Counted from the first letter of the stretch, positions 1 to 9,154 are shown. The stretch is 64,000 nucleotides of DNA from Gammaproteobacteria bacterium (GCA_022820625.1 JAJEFE010000110.1:30878-94877); one strand, 5' to 3'. Made by a program: numbers and translations. Notes: a model not told the origin generated them from the letters alone.

Positions 1-1
1 C

Positions 2-1147
2 GACCAGAACAATGCCGGCGACCGTTTCGTGGCAGCGGCCCCTCATCAAGAATATGTGACTCCGTTTCCCGAGGGTTACGTCTCCCCGTTCGGAGTGCCC
101 GAAGTCCCTGGCACCTATCCCGACATGATCTATCGGGAAATATCGGAACACCCCCAAAAACAGGTGGCGTTCTTCGGAGAGTTGACCTACAACTTCACCG
201 ACGATTTTTCGGCGACGGTCGGGGTGCGCGATACCAGCACTACCACGAGCGGCTCCTTCGTAAACCAGGTTGCCGATGCCTGGCCCGATCCTGTCTTTAC
301 CGAGACGGTTGTCTTTCCGGAGTACACGGAACCGCATACCAACTACATGTTGAACCTGGTGTACAACGTCAACGATGACGTCATGATATTCGGTCGTGCC
401 GCGGAGGGGTTCCGGGTCGGAACCGGCGGAGCCAACCCGGTCGTCCAGCCCAGTTGTCAGGAACTGGCCAGGCAAGTGCTGGGGTTCACGCCGGGCCCGG
501 TCGCCTCGGACTCCATGTGGGCCTATGAAGTGGGCACCAAGATGACGCTGGCCGACGGCCGCATGGTGGTCAATGCGGGACTCTACCGGAACGAGTGGAC
601 GGACCTTCAGGTCCGGGTCAGACTGCAGGGTGACGCAACCTGCAGCATCAGCTTCCCGCAGAACCTCGCGGCGGCGACCGGGAATGGCGGCGAATTCACG
701 CTGGATTACCTGGTTTCCGATCGATTGCAGGTCGGACTTTCCGGAAGCTTTGTCGACTTTACGGTCGATGCCGGCGCCGAGTTCCTGGGCGCGAATGTCG
801 GCGACCGTTTGCCGAGTCATCCGGACCTTACGCTGAGCGGCAACTTCGACTACAGCTTCCCGTTCGTCGCGGGCTGGGAGGGATTTGCCAGAGGCGAAAT
901 GAACTACATCGGCGAAATGGTCGGGGATTTTGTCGGTCCCGGCGCCGACCGCATTGACTTCGGAAAATATACCGTTGCCAATCTCCGGGTGGGCGCAACC
1001 GACGGCCGATGGGAATGGACGCTGTACGCCAACAACCTGTTCAACTCGGACGGATTGACATTCCAGTTCAGGGACAGGAGAAACCGGGTCGAGTCCCTGG
1101 TAATCAGGCCGTTTACGCTCGGCGTCAATGTCCGCACGCGATTCTAG
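2..1147 (+). CDS. TonB-dependent outer-membrane receptor, C-terminal part (cut by window start)
   Basis: The frame is open from the window edge, so the plug and the first barrel strands lie upstream. The visible ~380 residues show alternating amphipathic strands typical of a TonB-dependent receptor barrel, for example FTDDFSATVGVRDT and NDDVMIFGRAAEGFRVG. The last residues, VRTRF, end in the terminal Phe recognised by the Bam machinery. Such receptors import large or scarce ligands through the outer membrane using TonB energy. The next gene starts inside its last 20 bases, so the M24-like protein, cupin and amidohydrolase downstream are probably co-transcribed. The ligand cannot be read from the sequence; the context suggests peptides or other organic nitrogen. 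Confidence 0.9.
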   Translation, partial: DQNNAGDRFVAAAPHQEYVTPFPEGYVSPFGVPEVPGTYPDMIYREISEHPQKQVAFFGELTYNFTDDFSATVGVRDTSTTTSGSFVNQVADAWPDPVFTETVVFPEYTEPHTNYMLNLVYNVNDDVMIFGRAAEGFRVGTGGANPVVQPSCQELARQVLGFTPGPVASDSMWAYEVGTKMTLADGRMVVNAGLYRNEWTDLQVRVRLQGDATCSISFPQNLAAATGNGGEFTLDYLVSDRLQVGLSGSFVDFTVDAGAEFLGANVGDRLPSHPDLTLSGNFDYSFPFVAGWEGFARGEMNYIGEMVGDFVGPGADRIDFGKYTVANLRVGATDGRWEWTLYANNLFNSDGLTFQFRDRRNRVESLVIRPFTLGVNVRTRF

Positions 1148-2648
1148 CCCTTGCTGGGACGTCGATAGGCGAAGGGCAGGCGAAACCGCCTTTTCGGCGG
1201 TCGATGCGACAACCCGCCGTAGCCGGCGTTGCGCTGGTGGGTGGGTGATCGCATTGGCCGCCGCTTTCTTTGTGGCTGGCCCTGCGTCGCCTCAAGGGCT
1301 GATTCCGATTCCCTATTCCGGTGACGACCTGGTGCCGCGGCCCGATGTGGATGTATGGCTGCGCCTGATACGCAACGACAAGCTCGACCTCATACTGCCC
1401 GGCGCCATGCGGGAGCACGGGATCGACATGTGGATCCACGTGGCCCGGGCCGGCGACCCGGACCCGTTGGCCTACGAACTCGGCATCACGGACGGATACC
1501 TGATTTTTACCGACGTTGGCGACCGGATAGAACGGGCCGCGTTCGCGGGCGTGTTCGGCGGCACCGGCGCCATCGAAAACATCGATGTCATGGCATCTCC
1601 CGAGCTGGCCCAGGCCATCACCGGATACGAGTACGGCAACGTCGACTTTTCGGTCTACGACGAGATTCGGGACTATGTCGCCGGGCACGACCCGGAGACC
1701 ATCGGAGTTAATTTTTCGGAATGGCTGGCGGTTGCCGACGGGATATCTCACACCCAGTATCAGAAACTTGAGCGGATTCTCGGGCCTGAGCTCTCATCCA
1801 GGATCGTTTCGGCCGAGTACCTCATCACCGACTTTCGGTCGCGCCGGTTGTCCCTGGAGGTTGCCGTGCAGGCCATGCTGCTGGAGATGGCGCGCCAGAA
1901 CGCCATGACGGGGCTGGCGAACATCGAGCCGGGCCGAACGACCATCGGTGAGGTGGGCGGCCATATCCGCATCTATTATTCGGCCGTATCGGAACGCATT
2001 CGCGAGCCCTACGCCACCGGCTGGATCAGCCATCCGGAATACGTGCTGCAGCGCGGCGACCTGTTCGCTTGGAACGGCGGCGCCGATCATTTCCTGGATT
2101 TCGGATTCTCCTCCTTCGGCGTGAACACGAAGGTGCATGCCTACATTCTCCGGGAGGGCGAGACCGGGGTTCCGGAGAGCCTGCAGCGGGTCTGGGACTA
2201 CGGCAAGCAGGCGCAGGGCATCATCCGGGACAATGTCCGGGTGGGAATGACCTCGGGCGAGGCCCTGAACCAGATCGTCGCCGCCCTGGAGCAGGAAGGC
2301 TACATCTACACGCCTTTCCCCGATGATCCCGCAACCGACTACCGGATGATCCAGGAGTACCTCGGGGACAACGACAGCCCGGGGTTCTACATCGATCTGC
2401 ACGCCATGGGCAACAACGGCGGGGATCTGGTCACGCTGGGACCGTCCATCGCGCCGTTCCGCCGCGACCGTGACCCCTTCATCATGCATCCGAACCATAT
2501 CTTCGCCTTCGAGTACGCCGTTCATCTGAACGTCCCCGAGCGGCCCGGATACCCTGTGACCATCAATTTCTCCAATCCGCAGGTGCTGACCACGAACGGC
2601 GTAGAATGGATTCAGGATCCGAACTACGGGATCTACCTGATTCACTGA
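1128..2648 (+). CDS. Secreted M24 (Xaa-Pro peptidase fold) protein, probably metal-free pseudoenzyme
   Basis: The 506-residue product has an Arg-rich N-region and a hydrophobic segment at about 38-52 (IALAAAFFVAGPASP), suggesting export. Most of its length aligns by eye with the intact paralogue on the minus strand at 19535-20974, sharing IR..KLD..LPGAMR, SRIVSAEYLITDFRSRR and IDLHAMGNNGG. At the five M24 metal positions that paralogue has D294, D306, H398, E435 and E455; here they read N316, N333, H425, E462 and S482. Loss of three ligands predicts that the binuclear site is not formed. The start is uncertain: the ATG used overlaps the receptor gene by 20 bases and gives an unusually long N-region, but no better ATG lies in frame. 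A binding or regulatory role is inferred. Confidence 0.8.
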   Translation: MSARDSSPCWDVDRRRAGETAFSAVDATTRRSRRCAGGWVIALAAAFFVAGPASPQGLIPIPYSGDDLVPRPDVDVWLRLIRNDKLDLILPGAMREHGIDMWIHVARAGDPDPLAYELGITDGYLIFTDVGDRIERAAFAGVFGGTGAIENIDVMASPELAQAITGYEYGNVDFSVYDEIRDYVAGHDPETIGVNFSEWLAVADGISHTQYQKLERILGPELSSRIVSAEYLITDFRSRRLSLEVAVQAMLLEMARQNAMTGLANIEPGRTTIGEVGGHIRIYYSAVSERIREPYATGWISHPEYVLQRGDLFAWNGGADHFLDFGFSSFGVNTKVHAYILREGETGVPESLQRVWDYGKQAQGIIRDNVRVGMTSGEALNQIVAALEQEGYIYTPFPDDPATDYRMIQEYLGDNDSPGFYIDLHAMGNNGGDLVTLGPSIAPFRRDRDPFIMHPNHIFAFEYAVHLNVPERPGYPVTINFSNPQVLTTNGVEWIQDPNYGIYLIH

Positions 2649-2671
2649 ACCCGGAATCCGAGGAGGAATCT

Positions 2672-3520
2672 GTGGAACTTTCTGTCGAACATGGGTCGAA
2701 GGCCTCCGCGCCGACAACCGGATCGCACCGGTACTTCGATCTGAACGGTCTGGCCGAACTTTCCGGAAAAGGCACGGCGCGCACCCTCTACGAATGCAAG
2801 CCCTTCAAGTTCAGGCATGAATTTGCGGCGAATGCCTGGTTTTCCCGGGACCGTATACTGGAACTGGCCGAAGCCCTGCCGGAGACGAGCGTCGAGTACA
2901 ACCTGGCAGACATTCCGGTTAGCCAGCCGGTCACCACGATGCCCCACAGCGGCCTGTCTCTGCAGGAAACGATCAAGAACATCGAGAACTGTGGATCCTG
3001 GGTGTTGCTCAAGAGCGTGGAACAACACGGCGACTACGCTGAACTGCTCGATCGTTGCCTGAAAGAGATCGGTGAGAAGCTCGGCCTGCACGTCGACGAG
3101 ATGCTTGCGCCGAGGAGTTTTCTATTCCTTACATCGTCGGGAGGCGTGACGCCGTTTCACTTCGATCCGGAACACAATTTTCTGTTGCAGATCGAGGGCC
3201 GCAAGAAAATCCAGATCTTTGAACCATTCGACGGCTCCATCGTGAACCATCGGCAGATGCAGGATTTCGTGGCCGGGGCGCATCGAAACCTCCCCTTTGA
3301 CGAGTCGATTGCCGAACGTGGCGAGTGGTTCGATTTCAGCGCCGGGGAAGGCGTCTACATTCCGTTCCTCGCGCCCCACTGGGTAAAGAACACCGGATCC
3401 GTCTCCGTCTCCTTCAGCATCAGCTTCGAGACGGCGAAGACCAAGCGCAAGCTGTCAACGTATCGACGCGACCAGACCGATGCTCCCGACACGCTATTTC
3501 ATGAACAAGGGCAGGGCTGA
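2672..3520 (+). CDS. JmjC-like cupin (cupin_8) Fe(II)/2-oxoglutarate oxygenase-type protein
   Basis: The 282-residue cytosolic product carries the double-stranded beta-helix signature TPFHFDPEHNFLLQIEGRK. The HxD pair is at about H163/D165 and a distal His at about 236 (APHWVKN), the usual Fe(II) facial triad of cupin_8/JmjC-like hydroxylases. GTG at 2672 is chosen because AGGAGG lies five bases upstream; an ATG at 2606 overlapping the previous gene has no such site. In marine Gram-negatives, proteins of this kind often sit beside TonB receptors. Members of the family hydroxylate protein side chains or small molecules, but the substrate here is unknown. It is followed after three bases by the amidohydrolase. 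Confidence 0.8.
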   Translation: MELSVEHGSKASAPTTGSHRYFDLNGLAELSGKGTARTLYECKPFKFRHEFAANAWFSRDRILELAEALPETSVEYNLADIPVSQPVTTMPHSGLSLQETIKNIENCGSWVLLKSVEQHGDYAELLDRCLKEIGEKLGLHVDEMLAPRSFLFLTSSGGVTPFHFDPEHNFLLQIEGRKKIQIFEPFDGSIVNHRQMQDFVAGAHRNLPFDESIAERGEWFDFSAGEGVYIPFLAPHWVKNTGSVSVSFSISFETAKTKRKLSTYRRDQTDAPDTLFHEQGQG

Positions 3521-3523
3521 ACC

Positions 3524-4918
3524 ATGAAAAGAACGATCCGCCATACCTGTTGCGCGTTGACCGCGCTCGCTCTCTCGACGCTGGCTTTCTCCGCCGGCGC
3601 CCAGATCAAGGTGCTCACCAATGCCAATGTGATCGACGCCACCGGCGCGCCGGTGCAGGAAGGCATGACGCTGGTCATCGACGGCAACGTGATCCGCTCC
3701 CTGACACCCGGCCCCTACGCCGCGACCGGCGACGAGGACGAGATCATCGATCTGGCGGGCGCCTGGGTGACGCCGGGCTTCTGGAACATGCATGTGCACC
3801 TGACGACGCTGCTTCCACACAACCACGCCCTCGACAATGCGAGCGTCGGCGCCAAGGTCATTCGAGCGGGCGTCAACGCGATGGAAGGCTTGCGCCACGG
3901 CTTTACCGGACTGCGATCGGTCGGGGAAGAGCACAACATCGATGTGGTCTGGCAGCAGGCATTTGACGAGGGGTTTGCGCTCGGTCCCCGAATCTTCGCC
4001 AGCGGCGCGTCGGTCTCCCCGACAGCCGGGCATCGGGGTGACGTCGCGTTCGGGGCCGACGGTGTCGCCGAGATACGCAAGGCAGTTCGTTCACGCATCC
4101 AGCAGGGCGCAAGCGTCATCAAGATCGTCAACGTGGAAATGCTGCAGGACGAACTCGTCGCCGCCATCGAAACCGCGCACAGCCTCGGCGTCACCATCAC
4201 CGCTCACTCCCGGGAACCGCAACTTTATGACGCCGTCGCAGCAGGCATCGACGGCATCGAACACGGCTACGACATCACGGACGAGACCATTCAATTGATG
4301 GCGGAAATGGGTACCTTCTACGATCCCACGATCATCTGCAATCTCAGCGACGAGTACATCAGGGAACGCGAGGCCCGGCTTGCCTCGCTGGGATATTCCG
4401 ACGACGAGCAGGCGGTCAAGTGGCGCACGGCCATCGCCTATGCGGACGAACGCTCGCCCGAGCACGCCCTGCACCAGCGCCAGGCGCTGGCCAAGGCGGC
4501 CGAGGCCGGCGTGAAGTTGCTGATCGGCTCGGACTCGATGCCGATCGGCGAGATCGGCTGGCTCGAGATGGAGCAATTCGTGCTGTCCGGGGTCAGCGAG
4601 ATGGACACTCTCATCGCCGCGACGCGCAACCCGGCGGAATTGCTGGGGGTACTCGACTCCCTCGGTACGGTCGAGGAAGGAAAACTGGCGGACCTGGTGG
4701 TGATGGCCGCCAATCCACTGGAAAACATTTCCAATATCAGAACCATCACAATGGTGTTCAAGGACGGAATTTCCGTGCCCATGGAACGGGAGCCCGGCAC
4801 CCTGCGCTTCTACGACTACTACGACTCCCTGGGGCCGCCGCAGTCCTTCCTGGAGCGCTCCGAAGCCGCTTCCGGTTTCGTCCGCGAAGGCAATCCGTAC
4901 GATAGCGGACAATTATGA
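3524..4918 (+). CDS. Secreted amidohydrolase-superfamily metallohydrolase (imidazolonepropionase/Xaa-Pro dipeptidase-like)
   Basis: The 464-residue protein has a clear Sec signal (residues 1-26, cleavage near SAGA-Q). It shows the amidohydrolase metal set: HxH at H90/H92 (NMHVHL), bridging lysine near K200 (VIKIVN), H228 (TAHS), H247 (IEHG) and catalytic D337 (IGSDS). The C-terminal GTVEEGKLADLVV segment is also typical. Exported relatives with this architecture cleave C-terminal residues from dipeptides or hydrolyse cyclic amides and carbamates. Export fits periplasmic trimming of a ligand brought in by the upstream receptor. The gene starts three bases after the cupin stop, so the two are probably co-translated. 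The exact substrate is not predictable. Confidence 0.9.
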   Translation: MKRTIRHTCCALTALALSTLAFSAGAQIKVLTNANVIDATGAPVQEGMTLVIDGNVIRSLTPGPYAATGDEDEIIDLAGAWVTPGFWNMHVHLTTLLPHNHALDNASVGAKVIRAGVNAMEGLRHGFTGLRSVGEEHNIDVVWQQAFDEGFALGPRIFASGASVSPTAGHRGDVAFGADGVAEIRKAVRSRIQQGASVIKIVNVEMLQDELVAAIETAHSLGVTITAHSREPQLYDAVAAGIDGIEHGYDITDETIQLMAEMGTFYDPTIICNLSDEYIREREARLASLGYSDDEQAVKWRTAIAYADERSPEHALHQRQALAKAAEAGVKLLIGSDSMPIGEIGWLEMEQFVLSGVSEMDTLIAATRNPAELLGVLDSLGTVEEGKLADLVVMAANPLENISNIRTITMVFKDGISVPMEREPGTLRFYDYYDSLGPPQSFLERSEAASGFVREGNPYDSGQL

Positions 4919-4977
4919 GTTTATCCCTCGGCTACCGGCAACGCCCGCCAGTCCCACTGGACCCGCTGTCAGGGAGC

Positions 4978-5004
4978 ATGGCGCTCCGAAGTCTTCGCGC
5001 GTGA
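4978..5004 (+). CDS. Possible 8-codon leader peptide coupled to the binding-protein gene
   Basis: An ATG preceded by AGGGAG encodes MALRSLRA and stops at a TGA that overlaps the GTG start of the binding protein as GTGA. The GTG itself has no convincing ribosome-binding site. Translation of the mini-ORF could therefore deliver ribosomes to the next start. The ORF is too short to exclude chance. Confidence 0.3.
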   Translation: MALRSLRA

Positions 5005-6548
5005 GCGGATGGCCCCGCCTGCTACCGTGCGCCCTGGTCCTGATCGCCCTGGGGTGCGCGCCGGCTGACGAACGCTCTCATGTGGTGCTGCTGACGGAGG
5101 GCATCCCACCGACACTGGATCCGGTCGCCGCCGACAATAGCCGAGTCGACACCCTGGCCATCAATCTCTACAGTGCGCTGCTGCAATACAGGCCGGGCAC
5201 CACCGATCTGCGGACGGATCTGGCCGCTTCATGGCAGGTGTCCGACGATGCGCGCCGCTACATCTTCGATGTGCGCGAGGACGCGCTCTTTCACGACGGC
5301 ACGCCGGTGCTTGCCGAGGACGTCAAGTACACGGTGGACCGGATGCTGGCCCTGAAGATTGGGGTCTGGGCTTTCTTCACGTCGGTCAGCGGCGCCGAGG
5401 TGCTCGACGAGCGCCGCGTCGCTATCGATTTGTTTCAGCCGTTCGCCGGATTTCTCAGCGCCTTGACCCGGCTCTACATCGTCAACGCCGATCTCATCCG
5501 CCCCAATGACTTCCAGGGGGATTTCGGGCAGCGTTGGTTGCAGAACCACGAGGCCGGGAGCGGGCCGTATCGGCTGGTCTCATTTCAGCCCGGGCAGCAG
5601 ATCACGGTGGAGCGCTTCGCCGGCTACCACCGGGGTTGGGAATCCCGCCATGTGGATCGTGCCGTCTTTCGCGTCCTGCGCGAGGAAGCCGCGCGCCGGA
5701 TCGCCCTGGTCAACGGCGATGCCGACTGGATCTTTGTCTCGAGCGCCGACACGCTGGCGGCGTTGGCCGGGGAGCCGGGCATTCGGGTGAACCGGGACGC
5801 CAGCCTCAACCAGTCTTATATCGCCTTCAATACCCAGAGCCGGCATCTTGGCGATGCCCGCGTACGCCGCGCCCTGGCGCTTGCCTACGACTACGAAGGG
5901 CACATCGAGCATCTCATGCACGGCAACGCGGCCCAGGCGCACGGCGTGCTTCCGTCGGGCGCCGAGTGCGCCAGCCCCGATTCGCCGCGGCCACGCACGG
6001 ATCTCGACGAGGCGCGTCGGCTGCTGGAAAGCGCCGGCATCCGCCCGGGGGAGATGGAGTTGACCATGGCGTTCGAGGGCACGACGGGTGAGACGCCCAT
6101 GTTCGAGATCATGCGCGCGGGTGCGGCGCGTCTTGGCATTCGGGTGAGCGCGGTCGACATCGAGTGGGACGCCAAACTCGCGACCTTCTCCCGACTGGAA
6201 ACATCCACCGACATGGGGACGGTATGGATCTTCGCGCCGGGTCCGGAAGCGCACCACTATCTCTTTGCCCTCGCTCACTCCAGCCAGGCCGGCAACGGCG
6301 GCAACAACTTTGCCTGGTACCGGAGCGCGGCCATGGATGAGTTACTCGAGGCTGCCGCCGCGGAACTCGACCGGCCACTTCGCTGCGAGCTATACCGCGA
6401 GATCGAGGCGAAGTGGCTCGAGGAAATGCCCTTTGCACCCGTGGTCACCATGGTCGCGCTATCGGCCCAGCGCGAGGATCTGCAGGGCTCGGCGGTGAGT
6501 CTTGGCCATCCCCTGACGCAGAACCTCTACGCCATGTGGAGAGAGTGA
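5001..6548 (+). CDS. ABC importer substrate-binding lipoprotein, family 5 (peptide/nickel type)
   Basis: The 515-residue product begins with a short positively charged region and a hydrophobic stretch ending IALGC, a plausible lipobox (C19), so it should be anchored to the inner membrane facing the periplasm. LTEGIPPTLDPVAADN, the VSDDARRYIFDVREDALFHDG block and RVRRALALAYD are characteristic of SBP_bac_5 (DppA/OppA) proteins. It delivers ligand to the permeases encoded immediately downstream; its stop overlaps their first ATG. The start is GTG, forced by an upstream in-frame stop and by the overlap with a small leader ORF. Family members bind peptides, but also opines, nickel complexes and other ligands. 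Confidence 0.92.
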   Translation: MSGWPRLLPCALVLIALGCAPADERSHVVLLTEGIPPTLDPVAADNSRVDTLAINLYSALLQYRPGTTDLRTDLAASWQVSDDARRYIFDVREDALFHDGTPVLAEDVKYTVDRMLALKIGVWAFFTSVSGAEVLDERRVAIDLFQPFAGFLSALTRLYIVNADLIRPNDFQGDFGQRWLQNHEAGSGPYRLVSFQPGQQITVERFAGYHRGWESRHVDRAVFRVLREEAARRIALVNGDADWIFVSSADTLAALAGEPGIRVNRDASLNQSYIAFNTQSRHLGDARVRRALALAYDYEGHIEHLMHGNAAQAHGVLPSGAECASPDSPRPRTDLDEARRLLESAGIRPGEMELTMAFEGTTGETPMFEIMRAGAARLGIRVSAVDIEWDAKLATFSRLETSTDMGTVWIFAPGPEAHHYLFALAHSSQAGNGGNNFAWYRSAAMDELLEAAAAELDRPLRCELYREIEAKWLEEMPFAPVVTMVALSAQREDLQGSAVSLGHPLTQNLYAMWRE

Positions 6549-7555
6549 TGGGATCCTACATCGCGCGACGCCTGTTGCAGATGTTGCCGGTGCTGCTCGG
6601 CGTTAGCATGCTCACCTTCGCGCTGACCAATCTCCTGCCCGGTGACCCCGCTCGTGCGGCGGCAGGCCGCCACGCCACGCCACAGCAACTCGAGGAGGTA
6701 CGCGAGCGGCTCGGGCTCGACCGGCCGCTGCCGGTTCAGTACGCGATGTACATGGGCCGGCTCGCTCGCGGCGACCTGGGCACGTCGCTCACGTCCAGGC
6801 AGGCGGTGGCGGGGGAACTGCGCCTCTTTTTCCCGGCGACTCTGGAGCTGCTGCTGGCAACAATGGTTATCGCGGTCTGCGTGGGTATCCCGCTCGGCGT
6901 GCTCACGGCCACCAGGCGCGGCAGGTGGCCCGACCGCGCCTTCCTGGGGTTTTCGTACGTCGGGGTGGGCATGCCGGTGTTCTTCACGGCGCTGTTGCTG
7001 CAGATCGTCTTCGCCGGCTGGCTGCGCGTGCTGCCCATCGCCGGACGACTTGGCCTTGAGACCGTCCCGCCGCCGATCTACACTGGCATATACACGGTCG
7101 ATGCGCTTCTGGCGGGTCAGTGGGCAACGCTGCTGGACGCCCTCCGTCATCTGGTGCTGCCTGCCCTGACACTGGCAATCGCGGGTGCTGCGGAGGTGGG
7201 CCGGATTACCCGGCGATCGATGCTGCAGGCCCTCGACGAAGACTACGTGCGCACGGCACGCGCAAAGGGGCTCCCCGAACGCACCGTCTGGCAGCGCCAC
7301 GCCCTGCCCAACGCGTTGCTGCCCACGACCACCGTGATCGGACTGCAGGTGGCCTTCCTGCTCGGCGGTACGGTGTTGATCGAGAATCTGTTCTCCTGGG
7401 GCGGTCTCGGCACGTACGCCTGGACCGGCATCTTCCGTCTCGACATTCCCGTGATCATGGGGATCACGCTGATCGCCACGACCGTCTATCTCCTCGTCAA
7501 CCTCGGCGTCGACCTCGTTTACGCTCGCCTGGACCCTCGGATTCGCTATGAGTAG
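6548..7555 (+). CDS. dppB: ABC importer permease, DppB/OppB family
   Basis: The 335-residue integral membrane protein opens with MGSYIARRLLQMLPVLLGVSM and GDPA, the usual first helix and periplasmic motif of DppB-type permeases. It continues with several hydrophobic helices and the cytoplasmic EAA-type loop near residues 230-255 (DYVRTARAKGLPERTVWQRH), which docks on the ATPase. The ATG overlaps the binding-protein stop (TGATG). A longer in-frame ATG at 6413 lies inside the binding-protein gene and is rejected. It forms the heterodimeric channel with the next gene product. Confidence 0.93.
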   Translation: MGSYIARRLLQMLPVLLGVSMLTFALTNLLPGDPARAAAGRHATPQQLEEVRERLGLDRPLPVQYAMYMGRLARGDLGTSLTSRQAVAGELRLFFPATLELLLATMVIAVCVGIPLGVLTATRRGRWPDRAFLGFSYVGVGMPVFFTALLLQIVFAGWLRVLPIAGRLGLETVPPPIYTGIYTVDALLAGQWATLLDALRHLVLPALTLAIAGAAEVGRITRRSMLQALDEDYVRTARAKGLPERTVWQRHALPNALLPTTTVIGLQVAFLLGGTVLIENLFSWGGLGTYAWTGIFRLDIPVIMGITLIATTVYLLVNLGVDLVYARLDPRIRYE

Positions 7556-8411
7556 CGCGCTGTTCCGCGGCCATGATGGCCGACTCGTCGCCGGTATTGC
7601 CATTGTCGGCCTGTTTGCGACGATGGCCGTGGCGCCCGGGCTCTTCACCAGCCTGGACCCGGCCGGACTGAATCTCGAAGGGCGCCTGATGCCGCCTTCG
7701 CCGGCGCACTGGCTCGGCACCGACGCCACCGGTAACGACGTCTTCACGCGGATTGTCTACGGTGCCCGCACGACCCTGGGCACCGTGATTGCCGTGCTGG
7801 CGATCGCGAGTCTCGTCGGGATCGCCATTGGTTCCGCGTCCGGCTATGTCGGTGGTTGGCTGGACAGCCTGCTGATGCGAACCACCGATGTGTTCCTGGC
7901 GTTTCCGCCGTTGATCCTGGCGCTGGCAACCAACGCTGTGCTTGGCCGGGGCCTGCGCCAGACGGTGATCGCGGTCGCCGTTCTCTGGTGGCCTGCCTAC
8001 GCGCGGCTCGTGCGCGGGCAGATCCTCGCAATGCGCCGGCAGGAGTTTGTCGAGTCGGCACGGGTGATCGGCGCCAGCCGGATTCGTATCATCCGTCACA
8101 TGCTTCCCAACGTGATCGATCCGATCATCGTGCGCGCCTCGATCGACGCCGGCTTCGTGGCGCTGACCGCGGCGTCGCTGAGTTTTCTTGGACTTGGGGC
8201 ACAGCCACCCACTCCCGAATGGGGACGCATGGTCGCAGAGGGACAGACGTTCCTGCTGGATCAGTGGTGGGTGGCGGCCTTCCCGGGGGTCGCCCTGTTT
8301 ATCCTGGTTGTCGGATTCAACCTCATCGGCGAAGCTCTCGGCGACCGGCTCACTCAGCCCTGGCGGGGATCGGGCGCTGCCGTAGCGGGCCTTGCAACGG
8401 AGAATACATGA
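7548..8411 (+). CDS. dppC: ABC importer permease, DppC/OppC family
   Basis: The 287-residue protein has an N-terminal helix (AGIAIVGLFATMAVAPGLF) and the family segment HWLGTDATGNDVFTRIVYGAR, which is typical of DppC. It also has the cytoplasmic loop EFVESARVIGASRIRIIRHM followed by LPNVIDPI. It overlaps dppB by eight bases, and its TGA overlaps the ATG of the racemase-like gene, so the genes form one translational unit. It is predicted to pair with DppB in the inner membrane. Confidence 0.93.
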   Translation: MSSALFRGHDGRLVAGIAIVGLFATMAVAPGLFTSLDPAGLNLEGRLMPPSPAHWLGTDATGNDVFTRIVYGARTTLGTVIAVLAIASLVGIAIGSASGYVGGWLDSLLMRTTDVFLAFPPLILALATNAVLGRGLRQTVIAVAVLWWPAYARLVRGQILAMRRQEFVESARVIGASRIRIIRHMLPNVIDPIIVRASIDAGFVALTAASLSFLGLGAQPPTPEWGRMVAEGQTFLLDQWWVAAFPGVALFILVVGFNLIGEALGDRLTQPWRGSGAAVAGLATENT

Positions 8412-9154
8412 TGGAGCAGATTCGTATTTGTGCAACTATCCCGGTGCGCGGCGGGCTAAAGGCCTGGGGCGATGTACATCGCGAGCTTCTGGCGCCGATC
8501 GCGCGCCCGGATGTGGAGATTGTTCTGTGGGACCTGCCCGAGGCGCCCATCAAGGCCATCGGCTGCGCTTACGATTGCGAGTTGCTGGGCATGCACCATA
8601 TCCGCGCGGCCAAACGTGCCGAAGAGGAGGGCTTCCACGCGGTGGCCATGGGATGTCTTGACGAGCCCGGCGTGCAGGGCGCCAAGGAGGCGCTGAGCAT
8701 CCCCGTCATCGGCGAGTCGGAGGCGTGCCTGCACTTTGCCTCGATGGTGGGCCGACGCTTCTCGTACCTGATGCCGGGCGAGATCGACGGCAATCAGCGC
8801 GGCGGATACGGCTCGCGCTGTATCGAAGACATCGCGCGGATGTACGGTTTTGCCGACAAGCTCGCCTCGGTGCGATCGGTTAGCGGCAAGACGCTGGAGT
8901 TCGCTGCGCGGGACGACAGCCTTCCCGAGGCGATGATCGAGCAGGCGCATCTGGCGATGGAGGAAGACGGGGCCGACGTCGTCATCGGCTATGGCAGTCT
9001 CGACGTAATCGGCCGCCTGCAGCGGGAGCTTCCGATCCCCGTGATCGACCCGGTCCAGGCGTCGGCGATGATGGCGGAGAGCCTGGCGCGGCTTTCGATC
9101 GCGCAGAGCAAGCGCGCGTATCCGAAGCCGGTCAACTTCGACATAAATGGGTGA
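8408..9154 (+). CDS. Asp/Glu/hydantoin racemase-family protein with a single catalytic Cys
   Basis: The 248-residue protein shows the two pseudosymmetric halves of the Asp/Glu/hydantoin racemase superfamily. The first active-site cysteine is present (AVAMGCLDEPG, C83). The second, normally in a GC(A/T)G motif, is replaced: VVIGYGSLD has Tyr at about 195. Two-base racemisation or maleate-isomerase chemistry normally needs both thiols, so a one-base reaction or a different lyase activity is more likely. For comparison, arylmalonate decarboxylase also uses one Cys, but at the other site. The start overlaps the dppC stop (ATGA). Its place inside the transporter operon implies that it acts on the imported compound. 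Confidence 0.85.
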   Translation: MMEQIRICATIPVRGGLKAWGDVHRELLAPIARPDVEIVLWDLPEAPIKAIGCAYDCELLGMHHIRAAKRAEEEGFHAVAMGCLDEPGVQGAKEALSIPVIGESEACLHFASMVGRRFSYLMPGEIDGNQRGGYGSRCIEDIARMYGFADKLASVRSVSGKTLEFAARDDSLPEAMIEQAHLAMEEDGADVVIGYGSLDVIGRLQRELPIPVIDPVQASAMMAESLARLSIAQSKRAYPKPVNFDING

